Assembly: GCA_025353105.1 (NCBI GenBank)
Contig: JANXRG010000068.1
Coordinates: forward strand, 1 to 64,000
Direction: 5' to 3'
Source: Verrucomicrobiota bacterium
Lineage (GTDB): Bacteria; Verrucomicrobiota; Verrucomicrobiia; Chthoniobacterales; SZAS-18
Length of the DNA stretch: 64,000 nucleotides
Below the pieces are notes generated by a model. That model had not been told where the DNA came from, searched no databases, and saw only the letters and a program-made list of their open reading frames with translations. Made by a program: the position numbers and the translations under genes. The number at the start of each line of letters is the position of its first letter. Positions within the stretch are counted from its first letter, which is position 1. This document shows, in pieces, positions 16,928 through 26,232 of the stretch.

Positions 16928-17871
16928 GCTGGGGTGCTATTCTCCGCGACGTCGATGAGGATTTCCTCGAAGGTGGATTTCTGCTCCTCGAAAACCGTGA
17001 TCCGCAATTGTTGGGCGACGAGGCCGGCGAGCAGCGCGGCCTGCTCCTCGTGCGTGCCGGAAAATGAGAGCGAGAGGCGCTCGCCCGCCCGCTTGAGTTC
17101 GGTGACTCCGGACTGATTCCACAGCCAGTCTGCCGCTGCGTCGGCTCGCTCCAGTAGCGCCACGGTGAGCGTGCGTTCGGCCCGCCCGAGCAGGCGGCGG
17201 ACCTCGTCGACCGTTCCGGCGGCAAGGAGGTGACCGCGATTCATCACGCAGATCGACGAGCACATCTCCGCGAGCTCGCTGAGGATGTGCGAGCTGATGA
17301 AGACCGTGCTCCCGGCCTCGGCCAGGCGCCGGAGCGCGAGGCGAAGATTTCGCCGCGAAAGCGGATCCATGCCGCTGGCCGGTTCATCGAGGATCAACAC
17401 TTTCGGGGCGTGCAACAATGTCTTGGCGAGCACGAGCCGTTGCGTCTGCCCACGCGAGAGCGTCTTGCAAAAGACATTCCGGCGATCCGAAAGCGCGACT
17501 TCCTCGAGGCAGGTATCGACCCGCTCGCGCCGCGCCGCGGCCGAGCCGAGGCCGTGGGCATCGGCGAAGAGATCGAGAAATTCCCAGACTTTCAAATCGG
17601 AGGGAACCGGCGCGAGGTCGGGCATGTAGCCCATGATGCGCCTGGCCGCCTCGGGGTTCTCAAAGATGTCGATGCCCCCGAGCCGCACCTCGCCGTAGGT
17701 CGGGTCCATGAGCATCGCGAGAACGCGGAACGTGCTCGTCTTGCCGGCGCCATTCGGACCGACGAGACCGAACACCTCGCCCGCGGGAACGGAAAGCGTG
17801 ACATCGGAGACCGCGACGAAGTTTCCGTAATCGACGCGCAGATCGCGGATTTCGATGGCGGCGGCTGGCAT
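16924..17871 (-). CDS. ABC transporter ATP-binding protein
   Basis: A 315-residue cytoplasmic ATPase with Walker A GPNGAGKT, the Q-loop region, a degenerate signature TLSRGQTQRL (consensus LSGGQ), Walker B VLILDEPASGMDP and an H-loop in FISSHILSE. About 90 residues after the ATPase core form the C-terminal extension common in ABC-2 exporters (drug, gliding or Nos-type). It is the first gene of the pair with the permease at 15161-16927. The degenerate signature still has the essential Ser and Gly. Confidence 0.92.
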   Translation of the reverse strand: MPAAAIEIRDLRVDYGNFVAVSDVTLSVPAGEVFGLVGPNGAGKTSTFRVLAMLMDPTYGEVRLGGIDIFENPEAARRIMGYMPDLAPVPSDLKVWEFLDLFADAHGLGSAAARRERVDTCLEEVALSDRRNVFCKTLSRGQTQRLVLAKTLLHAPKVLILDEPASGMDPLSRRNLRLALRRLAEAGSTVFISSHILSELAEMCSSICVMNRGHLLAAGTVDEVRRLLGRAERTLTVALLERADAAADWLWNQSGVTELKRAGERLSLSFSGTHEEQAALLAGLVAQQLRITVFEEQKSTFEEILIDVAENSTPA

Positions 17872-17952
17872 GGACGGGGGTGGGAAACTCGAAGGACCGG
17901 GACACGTTGCACGTCAGACTCCGGACGCGCAATGAACCAAAGACAGGAACAA

Positions 17953-17973
17953 AATTACCAAATTTTCTAAATT
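17953..17973 (+). repeat. AT-rich inverted repeat, left copy
   Basis: A 21-base sequence starting aattaccaaattttc; it matches the reverse complement of 18381-18401 at 19 of 21 positions. The two copies face each other across about 400 bases. Confidence 0.6.
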
Positions 17974-18380
17974 ACCAAACATTTTGAGGCGACGTGAGAC
18001 CCATTCGATCGGCGCCAACGCGTTCTTCTTCGACTCAGTCGGCTCCATTTTCGCGTCTTCGCCTGAGCCCTTCAGTAACGCGGCAAGGTGATTCAGCAGA
18101 AAAGTCTCACGCAAAGCCGCGAAGGCGCGAAGAAGGTTCGGAAGGGCGAATGACGATGACGTAAGGAATCACGAACAGGTCCGGACAGACACGAATGCGG
18201 TTTCTCACACGGCGACCAGGGAAGCACGGAGAATGAAGGGTCAGGGCGCCCCTCCGCTATGGTCTCAGTATCTCCTAATCCCCGGGCCTCCGTGAACTCC
18301 GTGTGAAATCACTGATCGCACACTCATGAAGAAGCGTTCACCATTCGGCGCTCTGCGCGGTTCTCGCACTCAATTTCGTA

Positions 18381-18401
18381 AATTTGGAAAATTTTGTAAT
18401 T
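18381..18401 (-). repeat. AT-rich inverted repeat, right copy
   Basis: Partner of 17953-17973, reading aatttggaaaattttg on the plus strand. AT-rich patches stand out strongly in this GC-rich sequence. Confidence 0.6.
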
Positions 18402-18446
18402 AAGTTCCAATAAACAGCAACAGGCCAGCGAGATCGATCGACGAAG

Positions 18447-19643
18447 TCACGCAACCACACACCACACTTCCGTTTGCGGGGTGGAGAGCCAGCGGCAGCC
18501 GGTCTCGGTCACCACGACCATCTCCTCGAGATCGAAGTGCCCATACCCCTCGACCGCGACCCCAAGCTCAAGCGTGTAGACCTGGCCGCATTCGACGGGA
18601 AAAAACGGCGTTTGGCCATATCGCTCCCACCGCGGCCCGAGCAGACCTCCACCGTCGTGCGCCATGCGTCCAACCTGATGGCCCAGCGCGTGCAGGTATT
18701 CCGGGTAACCCGCTGAGGTGAGAAACGCGCGCGCGGCCGCATCAACCTCCCAGCCCGTCACGCCCGGCTTCAGCGCCGCAAAACCCGCGCGAATTGTCCC
18801 GACCACCACGTCACACGCGCGCCGCAGCAGTTCCGGGACGGTGTTGCCGAGATACCAGCAGCGTTGAAGATCGGAGGAGTAGCCGTCCTTGGTCACGCCC
18901 AGATCCACGTGCAGCAGGTGACCCGGCGCGAGCACGCGATGATCCGAAGCCATCGTGTGCCCGATGGGCGACTCGGGCCCGCAATTCACGATCGGATCGC
19001 CGGCCGCGTCCCACGCGAAGCCAAGTTTGCGATCGTGAATCCTCGCATGGACCTGATCGTAGATCGCGCGTTCGGATGTGCCGGGCCGCGCCATCTCACC
19101 GATTTCCCAAAACAGCCGGTCGGTCTCGACGATTGCCTCTGCCATGCGAGCCAGCTCGGACGGCGTCTTGCGCCCGCGCAGCGCGCGGAGAATCGGTTCC
19201 GCTGACACCATCCCTCCCGCAAAGCGCGTCCCGACGAGATAACGACAGAGCAGCCGAAACATTCCGTGCGTCAGTCCATCCGCCTTGTCATCGCTCTCCG
19301 AAAAATTCACGGCAAGCTTTGGTCGCGCGATGTCCGCCGGCACGAGTGCATCCAACGCGGCCAGCAACGGTTCCTTGATGCTTTGGTGATAGCCGATCAC
19401 CTGGTCCCAGTCGCCGGACTCGACCAGCGGATCGGCATCGTATGCACCGACCACGGCGTTCTTCCGGCCGGTTCTTGAGACCAGCAACGCGCTCTGCCAC
19501 GTCAGGCCGCCCTCCACGAGTAGCCCTACGACTGGATCCTCGGCGCCATATGTCTCCCGCACGAACGTGATCCAAACGTCGATTTCGGAAGCCGTCATCA
19601 TCGCCGCCGCTTGATTAATCTTTTCGCGCGTGATTTCGCTCAT
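18447..19643 (-). CDS. M24 family metallopeptidase (Xaa-Pro aminopeptidase/creatinase fold)
   Basis: A 398-residue pita-bread-fold protein with an N-terminal creatinase-like domain and a C-terminal M24 domain. Metal ligands appear in HVDLGVTKDGYSSDLQR (two Asp), HALGHQVG (His), YTLELGVA (Glu) and DLEEMVVV (Glu), so a dinuclear metallopeptidase is expected, releasing N-terminal residues before proline or acting on a related substrate. The ATG at 19643 is used. A perfect TATAAT lies so close upstream that the message probably has no leader. Divergent from the MATE gene. Confidence 0.92.
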   Translation of the reverse strand: MSEITREKINQAAAMMTASEIDVWITFVRETYGAEDPVVGLLVEGGLTWQSALLVSRTGRKNAVVGAYDADPLVESGDWDQVIGYHQSIKEPLLAALDALVPADIARPKLAVNFSESDDKADGLTHGMFRLLCRYLVGTRFAGGMVSAEPILRALRGRKTPSELARMAEAIVETDRLFWEIGEMARPGTSERAIYDQVHARIHDRKLGFAWDAAGDPIVNCGPESPIGHTMASDHRVLAPGHLLHVDLGVTKDGYSSDLQRCWYLGNTVPELLRRACDVVVGTIRAGFAALKPGVTGWEVDAAARAFLTSAGYPEYLHALGHQVGRMAHDGGGLLGPRWERYGQTPFFPVECGQVYTLELGVAVEGYGHFDLEEMVVVTETGCRWLSTPQTEVWCVVA

Positions 19644-19649
19644 GACGCG

Positions 19650-19655
19650 ATTATA
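19650..19655 (-). promoter_or_regulatory. TATAAT -10 box giving a probably leaderless M24 peptidase mRNA
   Basis: On the minus strand the sequence reads TATAATCGCGTCATG. With the usual 6 to 7 base distance, transcription would begin at or next to the A of the ATG at 19643. A weak TGCACC stands 17 bases upstream as a possible -35. No ribosome-binding site is present, which fits a leaderless transcript. Confidence 0.5.
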
Positions 19656-19700
19656 CCGGAGACCGCTTCCCTGGTGCATAAATCTGGTAATTTAGTGCAC

Positions 19701-21077
19701 ATGAAAGATCTCACGCAGGGTTCCATTCCGAAGCACATCATGACCATGGCCCTGCCGATCATGGCGGGCATGCTGTTGCAAACGCTTTATTACGTGGTTG
19801 ATCTGTACTTCGTTTCACGCCTCGGCAACGCGGCCATCGCCGGGGTGAGCGCGGCCGGCAACCTCATGTTCGTCGTCTTCTCGCTCACGCAGATGCTTGG
19901 CGTCGGCATCGTGGCGTTGATGTCGCACGCGGTGGGACGCAAGGACCAGCCGGACGCGAACCTGATCTTCAACCAGTCGCTCGTGCTCTCGGGCCTTTGC
20001 GCGCTGGTGACCATCGTGGCGGGCTACGTTTTCACGCGGGCGTACATGGGCACGCTCGGCGCGGATGAAGCGACCGCGGCCGCGGGCACCAGCTATCTCT
20101 ACTGGTTTCTGCCCGGCCTGGCCCAGCAGTTTGCGCTGGTGGCGATGGGATCGGCCCTGCGCGGCACCGGCATCGTCCAACCGACGATGATCGTACAGGC
20201 GCTAACCGTGCTGCTGAATATCATCCTTGCGCCCGTGCTGATCGCCGGCTGGGGAACGGGCCGCCCGCTCGGCGTGGCGGGCGCCGCGCTGGCGAGCACC
20301 GTTTCGATCGCGATCGGCGTGGTCGTCCTCGCGCTCTATTTCCTGAAGCTGGAGAAATACGTCTCGCTACACGCGGATCAATGGGCTCCGCGGCCGGCCA
20401 CGTGGGGTCGCATCTTGAAAATCGGCCTGCCCGCCGGCGGTGAGTTTGGCCTGATGTTCATCTAGATGGCCGTGATTTTCCTGATCATCCGACACTTCGG
20501 TTCCGCGGCGCAGGCCGGGTTCGGCGTAGGCATGCGCGTCATGCAATCGATCTTTCTCCCCGCCATGGCGGTCGCCTTTGCGGCCGCGCCCATCGTTGGG
20601 CAAAATTTTGGCGCGCGGCACCCGCAACGCGTGCGCGACACGTTTCGCATGGCCGCGATCATCGGCGCCGCGATCATGCTGGTTCTCACACTGGTGTGCC
20701 AATGGCGCGCGGAGTGGTTCATCCAGTTCTTCACGTCGGATGCCGCGGTCGTGGGGGTCGGCGCGCAATACCTCCAGATCATCTCCTGGAATTTCATCGC
20801 CACGGGCGTCATCTTCACCTGCTCGAGCACGTTCCAAGGTCTGGGAAATACTTGGCCGTCCCTGCTGAGCAGCGGCTCGCGCCTCGTCACGTTCGCGATC
20901 CCCGCCTTCTGGCTCTCGCAGCGGTCCGGCTTCAAGCTCGAGCACCTGTGGTATTTGTCCGTCGCGACCGTCACGCTGCAGATGCTGACAAGCCTCTGGC
21001 TGCTCCAAGGACAATTCCGGGCGCGTTTGCTGAACCTGAAGCCAGAACCCGAGAGACCGGTCGTCCATCCGGCGTGA
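19701..21077 (+). pseudogene. MATE family efflux transporter interrupted by an in-frame amber codon
   Basis: One continuous frame of 458 codons except for a TAG at 20463-20465. Part 1 (19701-20462) gives MKDLTQGSIPKHIMTMALPIMAGMLLQTLYY and six or more membrane segments; part 2 (20466-21077) resumes at once with MAVIFLIIRHFG and continues the second half-bundle. The joined product has normal MATE length (about 450) and would export organic cations or drugs using Na+ or H+. The protein around the stop reads EFGLMFI*MAVIF, where an aromatic residue such as Tyr would be natural, so TAC or TAT changed to TAG by one base is likely. A real inactivating mutation, suppression or an assembly error cannot be told apart here. 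Confidence 0.85.
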
Positions 21078-21106
21078 AGTCCGGCTGGCCTTGAATTCCG
21101 GCATCG

Positions 21107-22675
21107 TTGCTGCTGCATGAGAACACCGTGTTCAATCTTGGAAACCTTCTCCGGACGCGGGCGATCGCGCTGATCATCGGCGCGCTGGCGCCGCGGTCGG
21201 ACGCGGCGATCATAAACGTCACGCCCAGCGACAACTACACGAAGATCGAGGCGGCGCAGGCGGGCGATGAGGTGGTGATTGCGCCCGGGACTTATCGGTT
21301 CCGGGTTCACCTCACGGGTCAGGGCTCGGCGTTGAACCCGATCAAGATTCGCGCGTTGGATCCAAACAACAAACCGGTCTGGGATTTCAGCGCGACGCTG
21401 GTGGAGAACGCGCCGGGGAGTTACAGCGCGGGCGACCGCGGGCGCGGCGGCTGGCAGGTGAGCGGCGGCGCGAACTATCACATTTCCGGCATCGTCATCA
21501 TGGGCTGCCAAACCGCCTCGAAGAATTCCGCCGGCCTGCGCTATTACAACGGCACCACCGGCCTCGAGGTCTCGGATTGCATTTTCCGCGCGAACGACAA
21601 CGGCGTCACCGGCGGCACGCAGGACAGCGACGCGGTCTTCGAATTCTGCGAGTTCGATGCAAACGGAAATCTCGGCGCCACCGCCGCGACGCACAATCTC
21701 TACATCTACGGCGGCACCTTTGCGCTCCGCTATTCGTACGTGCACGACAGCGTGCAGGCCGAGAATTTCCACATTCGTTGTCACACCTCCTACCTCGAGT
21801 ACAACTGGTTCGCGCGGGCCAGGAATTACGAGGGAGATCTGATGACGAACGACGACTTCAGCGGCCCCGGGCCCTTCACGCAGACGATGGTCATTCGCGG
21901 AAACGTGTTCATCCAAAGCAGCAACCCCGGCAATCACTCCCAAGTGCTCGTCATCTTCAACGACGGCGGACTCGCCAACGAAAACATGTCGATGCAGATC
22001 ATCGGAAACACGTACATCGGCAACGGCATCCAGGGCAACGGCGGCGGTGCTGCCTTCGTGCATCTCTCGAACGCAGACCACACAACGATGAGCGCCGTGG
22101 TGTCGAACAACGTCATCTCCGGCACAACCCTCCCGATTTTGATTGAGGACGCGCTCAACGGCACCGTGCAAGGCACGAATAACTGGCTGAAAACGGGAGT
22201 CACACCCGGCGGCCTGACCGCATCGATTTTCTCCGCGGCACCGGGCTTTCAAAACGCGTTGGGCTTCGACTACACGCTTGCGTCCGGCAGCGCGGCGATC
22301 GGAGCAGCCGCCGCGTTGACTCCAGGATTCGCGCCGACGCGGGAGTATTTCCAGAACCAGACCGTGACGCGGCAATTCCGGACGCGGTCAACCGCGCAAG
22401 ATCCTGGGGCACTCGAGAGCAGCACGACGGGGGTGGGCATTGGACCCTATGGCGCCCAGCCGTTGCCGATCCTCACAACGCAGCTGGCCGGCGGCAACGT
22501 GATGCTCGCTTGGCCGCTCACGTCGTCAGGCTTTGTCCTGGAACAGGTGGGCACGCTCGATGGAACGGCCGCGTGGAGCGCAATCCCGGGACTGTATCCA
22601 AATAGTGCCGCCGGATTTGGGATCTCGCTCCCGCAACCGAGCGATTCGGCCTTCTATCGATTGGCAAAGCCGTGA
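21107..22675 (+). CDS. exported right-handed parallel beta-helix protein with C-terminal domain
   Basis: About 515-522 residues. A signal peptide (TRAIALIIGALAPRSDAA) is followed by a pectate-lyase-like beta-helix (about 40-390), with repeated turns such as HISGIVIMGCQ, LEVSDCIFRAND, AVFEFCEFDANG and MVIRGNVFIQSS. The last 70 residues (MLAWPLTSSGFVLEQVG...FYRLAKP) resemble the short beta-rich C-terminal module common on exported verrucomicrobial proteins. A polysaccharide lyase or binding role is possible, but no catalytic site was identified. The start is TTG 21107 or GTG 21128; no in-frame ATG lies before the signal peptide. Confidence 0.82.
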   Translation: MLLHENTVFNLGNLLRTRAIALIIGALAPRSDAAIINVTPSDNYTKIEAAQAGDEVVIAPGTYRFRVHLTGQGSALNPIKIRALDPNNKPVWDFSATLVENAPGSYSAGDRGRGGWQVSGGANYHISGIVIMGCQTASKNSAGLRYYNGTTGLEVSDCIFRANDNGVTGGTQDSDAVFEFCEFDANGNLGATAATHNLYIYGGTFALRYSYVHDSVQAENFHIRCHTSYLEYNWFARARNYEGDLMTNDDFSGPGPFTQTMVIRGNVFIQSSNPGNHSQVLVIFNDGGLANENMSMQIIGNTYIGNGIQGNGGGAAFVHLSNADHTTMSAVVSNNVISGTTLPILIEDALNGTVQGTNNWLKTGVTPGGLTASIFSAAPGFQNALGFDYTLASGSAAIGAAAALTPGFAPTREYFQNQTVTRQFRTRSTAQDPGALESSTTGVGIGPYGAQPLPILTTQLAGGNVMLAWPLTSSGFVLEQVGTLDGTAAWSAIPGLYPNSAAGFGISLPQPSDSAFYRLAKP

Positions 22676-22758
22676 CCCTTGGACCCAAACGGGCGCGACG
22701 TCGCTCGTGCTCGGAATGCCGGTCGACGGGCAAACGCGAGTCGATCCTTCGGCCTACT

Positions 22759-23697
22759 TCAACCCTCCCGATTGGCCTCGGCGGTCGCCATCACCACCGT
22801 CGGCGGCGGCGACATCGCCGGGACGACGCCGATCCGCACCGGTCGGTTCGAATCGAGGAAGCCCAGCGCGTGGGGCGGAGCGATGACGCGAACGCCGGCG
22901 GAACGCTGCGCATCGCGGATCTGCTCGTGGAACCTCGGCATCTCCGTCCAGTGCATTTTGGGCCGAAAGTGATGCTCGGCGTGGTAGCCGTTGTTGAACC
23001 AGAGCCAGTTGTAAAGCCGGTGATAACTGCTGACGCCCCACGCGATCGGAACATCGGGATTGGCGCCGAAGTGCAGAAAATAGCCATTCAAATAGGAGAG
23101 ACAATGCCCGAAATAGTAGAACGGAAGAAAGTAGACCATGAACCTCCAGTTGAAGAAGAAGGCGGCGGCCCAAAGCAAAACGAAACTCGCGATCTCGAAG
23201 ATCCCCCAACGCGCATCCGCCGGGTTTCGCCGCCGAATCTGACGATAGATCGCTTTGGGATCGTCCCGGAAATAGCCGCAGAAAACGTACGACCAGACGT
23301 TCTCGGGTTCGCCCTCGTGACCGAACCGGTAAATGGAAAGCGGATCGATGGTGTTGCCTTCCTCGTCGGGCCGATCGCTGTTGCCCATGTGGTGCTCCGT
23401 GTGCACGCGATCGTAAAACGTCTGCGAATATCCCATCGTCCAGGATTCAAGCACGCTGAAGAGCCGGTTGAGCGCGGGCGCGCGGAAAAACGGGTTGTGG
23501 AGAAAGGCGTGCGCGACGCCGTTGATATTCCACGAGACGCTGACCGAATAGGTGAACCCGAGACAAATCAGCGCCCACCACGGCAGGGACGGGAAAAGAT
23601 AGTAGAGCCCGACCACGAAAGCGAAATGCAACAAGCCGGAGATCGCCGGGAAGATATCCGTCGCGGAATGGGCAAATATACGATTGGGCGGTTTCAT
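22759..23697 (-). CDS. membrane fatty acid desaturase-family protein
   Basis: A 312-residue integral membrane di-iron enzyme. Three histidine boxes are visible: HAFLH (first), HTEHH (second) and HAEHH (third), with hydrophobic stretches between them (SGLLHFAFVVGLYYLFPSL, YFLPFYYFGHCLSYL). It probably introduces a double bond or hydroxyl into a lipid acyl chain or similar lipid, with an external electron donor. Regiospecificity cannot be read from sequence. It is convergent with the beta-helix gene (84 bases between stops). Confidence 0.88.
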   Translation of the reverse strand: MKPPNRIFAHSATDIFPAISGLLHFAFVVGLYYLFPSLPWWALICLGFTYSVSVSWNINGVAHAFLHNPFFRAPALNRLFSVLESWTMGYSQTFYDRVHTEHHMGNSDRPDEEGNTIDPLSIYRFGHEGEPENVWSYVFCGYFRDDPKAIYRQIRRRNPADARWGIFEIASFVLLWAAAFFFNWRFMVYFLPFYYFGHCLSYLNGYFLHFGANPDVPIAWGVSSYHRLYNWLWFNNGYHAEHHFRPKMHWTEMPRFHEQIRDAQRSAGVRVIAPPHALGFLDSNRPVRIGVVPAMSPPPTVVMATAEANREG

Positions 23698-24043
23698 CCT
23701 GACCGCGGAATATCCGGAGGAGGCCGGGTGACGTCAATGAGGGTTCGTGGCAGCGTGCCAATTCGCGCCCCCCGGGGAAACAGAAACCATTGATCAGACC
23801 CGCATTCCGCGGAGGGAGGGGCCCAAGCATTTCGTCCATTGGCCACGTCGCGAAGATCGAAGCGGTGCTGCTGCCAAATCTCCGGAACCGTCGCTTCCGT
23901 CGTCGAAATCGCAGGGGAGATTCATTTCTGCGCCAACTCGCGCCCGACCGTGCCGCGCTCGGAGGTTGCGTTTGTGGCCGGCTTGATTCCCTGTCATCCT
24001 CGCGTAGACATTTCCTTCAGATTCGTACGACTCCTCTCGTAGC
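23698..24043. other. 346-base intergenic region, no gene seen
   Basis: Lies between the divergent desaturase and GNAT-like genes and so should contain both promoters. The open frames are Arg-rich and without domains. I found no convincing promoter or operator. Confidence 0.5.
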
Positions 24044-25258
24044 GTGAAAATCCATATCGTACCGGAAGCACGTCCCGCCGCGTCCCCCGACACCGAATCG
24101 TGTTTTCCGGTCACCGGGGGGGAAGCGCGGATCGAGCGAAGTGCGTCCGCGTTTTCCGACGAGGAGTGGAGTGAGGCCTTTGCGGGCGAAGCGAAGGACG
24201 GTCGCTACCACGCAATTGTGCAGTCAACGATCCGCGGCGATTTCGCCTACCGATACCTCTCCGTCCGAGACTACCGCGGAAGACTGCGCGTGCTGCAGCC
24301 GTTCTTCCTCACGAACCAGGACCTGCTCGTGGGCGTGCCCGCCGTGGTGCGATCGGCCGCGGCGGCAATCCGGAAATTGTTTCCGCGATTCATGATGCAA
24401 CTGATGCTCATGGCGGGATGTGCGGCGGGCGAGGGGCATCCCGGATTGCTCGGTGACGCCGCGGAGTCGGCTGCAATGTTATTCGAGTCGCTCGACGAAT
24501 ATGGGCGCCGGCAAGGCGCGAAAATGGTGACATTGAAAGACTTTCCGAAATTAAACCGCGCGCGGCTTGAGGCGGGAGCCGCGGCGGCTGGTTACAAGCG
24601 CATTCCGAGTTTTCCGGGAACCGTGATTGAAGTTTCGGATTACGTACACTTCGATGATTATCTGGCGAGGGCCGTGGGCAAGGCGACGCGCAAAAGCATG
24701 CGGCGGAAATTTCGCGCGGCGGACGCGCTGCAGCCTTCGCTCAGCTTCGAGGTGCTAATCGATCCCGCACCCGAAGCCGAGGCCCTGTGCGCGCTGTACC
24801 AACAGGTTTACGAACGCAGCGAGTTTCGATTTGAGGCGTTGACGCCGGACTATTTCCGCGAGTTAAGCCGCCAAATGCCAGACACCGCGCGTTTTTTTGT
24901 CTGGCGGGTGGCCGGCCGACCGGTAGCCATGAGCGCGACGCTCGTCCTTGATGGCAAGATTTACGACAATTACCTCGGGTTGGACTATGCCGTCGCCCAC
25001 GAGCGGCACCTCTATTACGTGACTCTGCGCGACATCTTCAACTGGGCGGTTCAAAACGGCATCACGACGTACTACAGCACGCCCTTGGATTACGAGCCCA
25101 AGCTTCGAATGCGCTTCCGCCTGGCCCCGCTCGATCTGTACGTCAAGCATTTGAACCGGGCGATCAATCCGATCTTCGGACGCGTCCTGCCATTCCTCGA
25201 GCCGACCCGCTACGATAAGACTCTCCCAAAATTCAGTAATGCGGCGGATCTGGTGTAG
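24044..25258 (+). CDS. GNAT/FemAB-like acyltransferase family protein
   Basis: A 404-residue protein with the two-domain GNAT look of the FemAB/BioF2-like (GNAT_6) group. A basic segment GKATRKSMRRKFRAA precedes the second domain, and this contains FFVWRVAGRPVAMSATLVLDGKIYDNYLGLDY, the usual beta-strand/acyl-donor region, then YSTPLDYEPKLRMRF. Relatives act in peptidoglycan bridge, lipid or exopolysaccharide modification. The start is the GTG at 24044, since no in-frame ATG occurs early. Substrate unknown. Confidence 0.75.
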   Translation: MKIHIVPEARPAASPDTESCFPVTGGEARIERSASAFSDEEWSEAFAGEAKDGRYHAIVQSTIRGDFAYRYLSVRDYRGRLRVLQPFFLTNQDLLVGVPAVVRSAAAAIRKLFPRFMMQLMLMAGCAAGEGHPGLLGDAAESAAMLFESLDEYGRRQGAKMVTLKDFPKLNRARLEAGAAAAGYKRIPSFPGTVIEVSDYVHFDDYLARAVGKATRKSMRRKFRAADALQPSLSFEVLIDPAPEAEALCALYQQVYERSEFRFEALTPDYFRELSRQMPDTARFFVWRVAGRPVAMSATLVLDGKIYDNYLGLDYAVAHERHLYYVTLRDIFNWAVQNGITTYYSTPLDYEPKLRMRFRLAPLDLYVKHLNRAINPIFGRVLPFLEPTRYDKTLPKFSNAADLV

Positions 25259-25344
25259 GAGATTTTCGACGGGAAGGACTCGACGCTGGCCAAACAGGGC
25301 GCATCGGGCGGCCGACCAGCCACAAATTTTCGGGCGCGTGCGTT

Positions 25345-26232
25345 TCAATCAGATGCGCCGCCCATCCCCGACTTTCCCGTCAGGGCCGGCCAAATCGCAT
25401 CGAAGGCTCGCAGGTTAATGGCGTGCGCCGTCGCGGCCTCGCGCGCGGTGAGTTTCGGATGGTCGAAACGCGAAGCCAGGGCTTGCGCGCGACGCGCGAA
25501 TACGGGGGCCGACCACGCGCCGCAGAGATCGCCTCCCAGGATGTTCGAGTGGGCTCGAAGTTCCGCGATGGCCCAAACGAGATCGCTCGTCGTAAACCGC
25601 CCGCATTCCCAGTTCGTGACCGCGACGTCCCCCTGCAAGCAGTCCATGTCGACCGTAATGTAAACCCGCGTTCCCGCGAGCCGCCGCGCAAACGCCCGGA
25701 AGCGATCGCGCCAGTCCGTGGGTCGCATCGCGGCGGCGAGCAACTTGGACTGGTAGCGTCCGCGGCGGTCATCCGCCCACGCGTTCACCTCCAGGCGCCC
25801 GCTCCGCAGCGCCCGGTGATTCGCAAAGAGGCGGCCCGGCCACCAATACTCGAAGCCGCTCACTCCCCAGACGCTCGCAAGCGTGAGCACGGGCGCGAGC
25901 TCAAGCGCACGATTCATCCAGCCACCGCACGCCCAGCGGGGCGGCCGAACATCCCAATCCGGATGATTGTCAAAAGAGACCAACGTGAGCGGTTGATCCG
26001 CGAATCGCCGCAGCCAAAACGCGGTGAGGTGGTGAAAGTCGCCCGACCCGAAAACCAGATACGGCGACGGCGATATGGCCGGCGCAATTTCCACCGCGAA
26101 CCCCTCGATCTCCGAGCGCGGCGCGATGAACCGTAGGCGAGGCCCCCAGTGACGCAGATCGATCCGCGGCAAGTTGCCCAATCCCTCCGGCCACGCACCG
26201 TCGAAATCCAAATGGATGCCTTCGGGGTTCAA
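25345..26232 (-). CDS. ureohydrolase (arginase/agmatinase)-fold protein
   Basis: A 295-residue protein with degenerate versions of the arginase metal motifs in the right order: GSGDFHH (for GGDHS), SFDNHPDWD (for DAHxD) and TVDMDCLQGD (for SxDxDxxDP). Most Mn ligands are therefore kept, although the surroundings differ, so the substrate may not be arginine or agmatine. The start is taken as a TTG at 26232 whose last two bases begin the TGA of the upstream membrane-protein gene (TTGA). This puts NPEGIHLDFDGAW at the N-terminus. Residues upstream of that are only a shadow of the other gene. Confidence 0.72.
   Translation of the reverse strand: MNPEGIHLDFDGAWPEGLGNLPRIDLRHWGPRLRFIAPRSEIEGFAVEIAPAISPSPYLVFGSGDFHHLTAFWLRRFADQPLTLVSFDNHPDWDVRPPRWACGGWMNRALELAPVLTLASVWGVSGFEYWWPGRLFANHRALRSGRLEVNAWADDRRGRYQSKLLAAAMRPTDWRDRFRAFARRLAGTRVYITVDMDCLQGDVAVTNWECGRFTTSDLVWAIAELRAHSNILGGDLCGAWSAPVFARRAQALASRFDHPKLTAREAATAHAINLRAFDAIWPALTGKSGMGGASD

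Larger units (their letters stand above)
17872..18446. other. 575-base intergenic region with repeat motifs
   Basis: I see no credible gene; a 66-codon frame at 17914-18114 has no domain or ribosome site. The region lies between the ABC ATPase start and the M24 peptidase end, both on the minus strand. It contains 'tcacgcaaagccgcgaaggcgcgaag' (18108-18133) and 'ctccgtgaactccgtgtgaaa' motifs typical of dispersed intergenic repeats. An AT-rich inverted repeat pair flanks most of it. Confidence 0.6.

Noticed and set aside
17914-18114. 66-codon minus-strand ORF in the intergenic region
   Set aside because: No ribosome site, no domain and AT-rich repeat sequence at one end. It appears to be repeat-derived.
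20462-22375. 637-codon minus-strand open frame
   Set aside because: Antisense to the MATE and beta-helix genes. It has no recognisable protein motif, while the plus-strand genes do.
22846-22856. 'ggttcgaatcgagg' resembling a tRNA T-arm
   Set aside because: Inside the desaturase gene. No acceptor stem, anticodon arm or D-arm can be folded around it.
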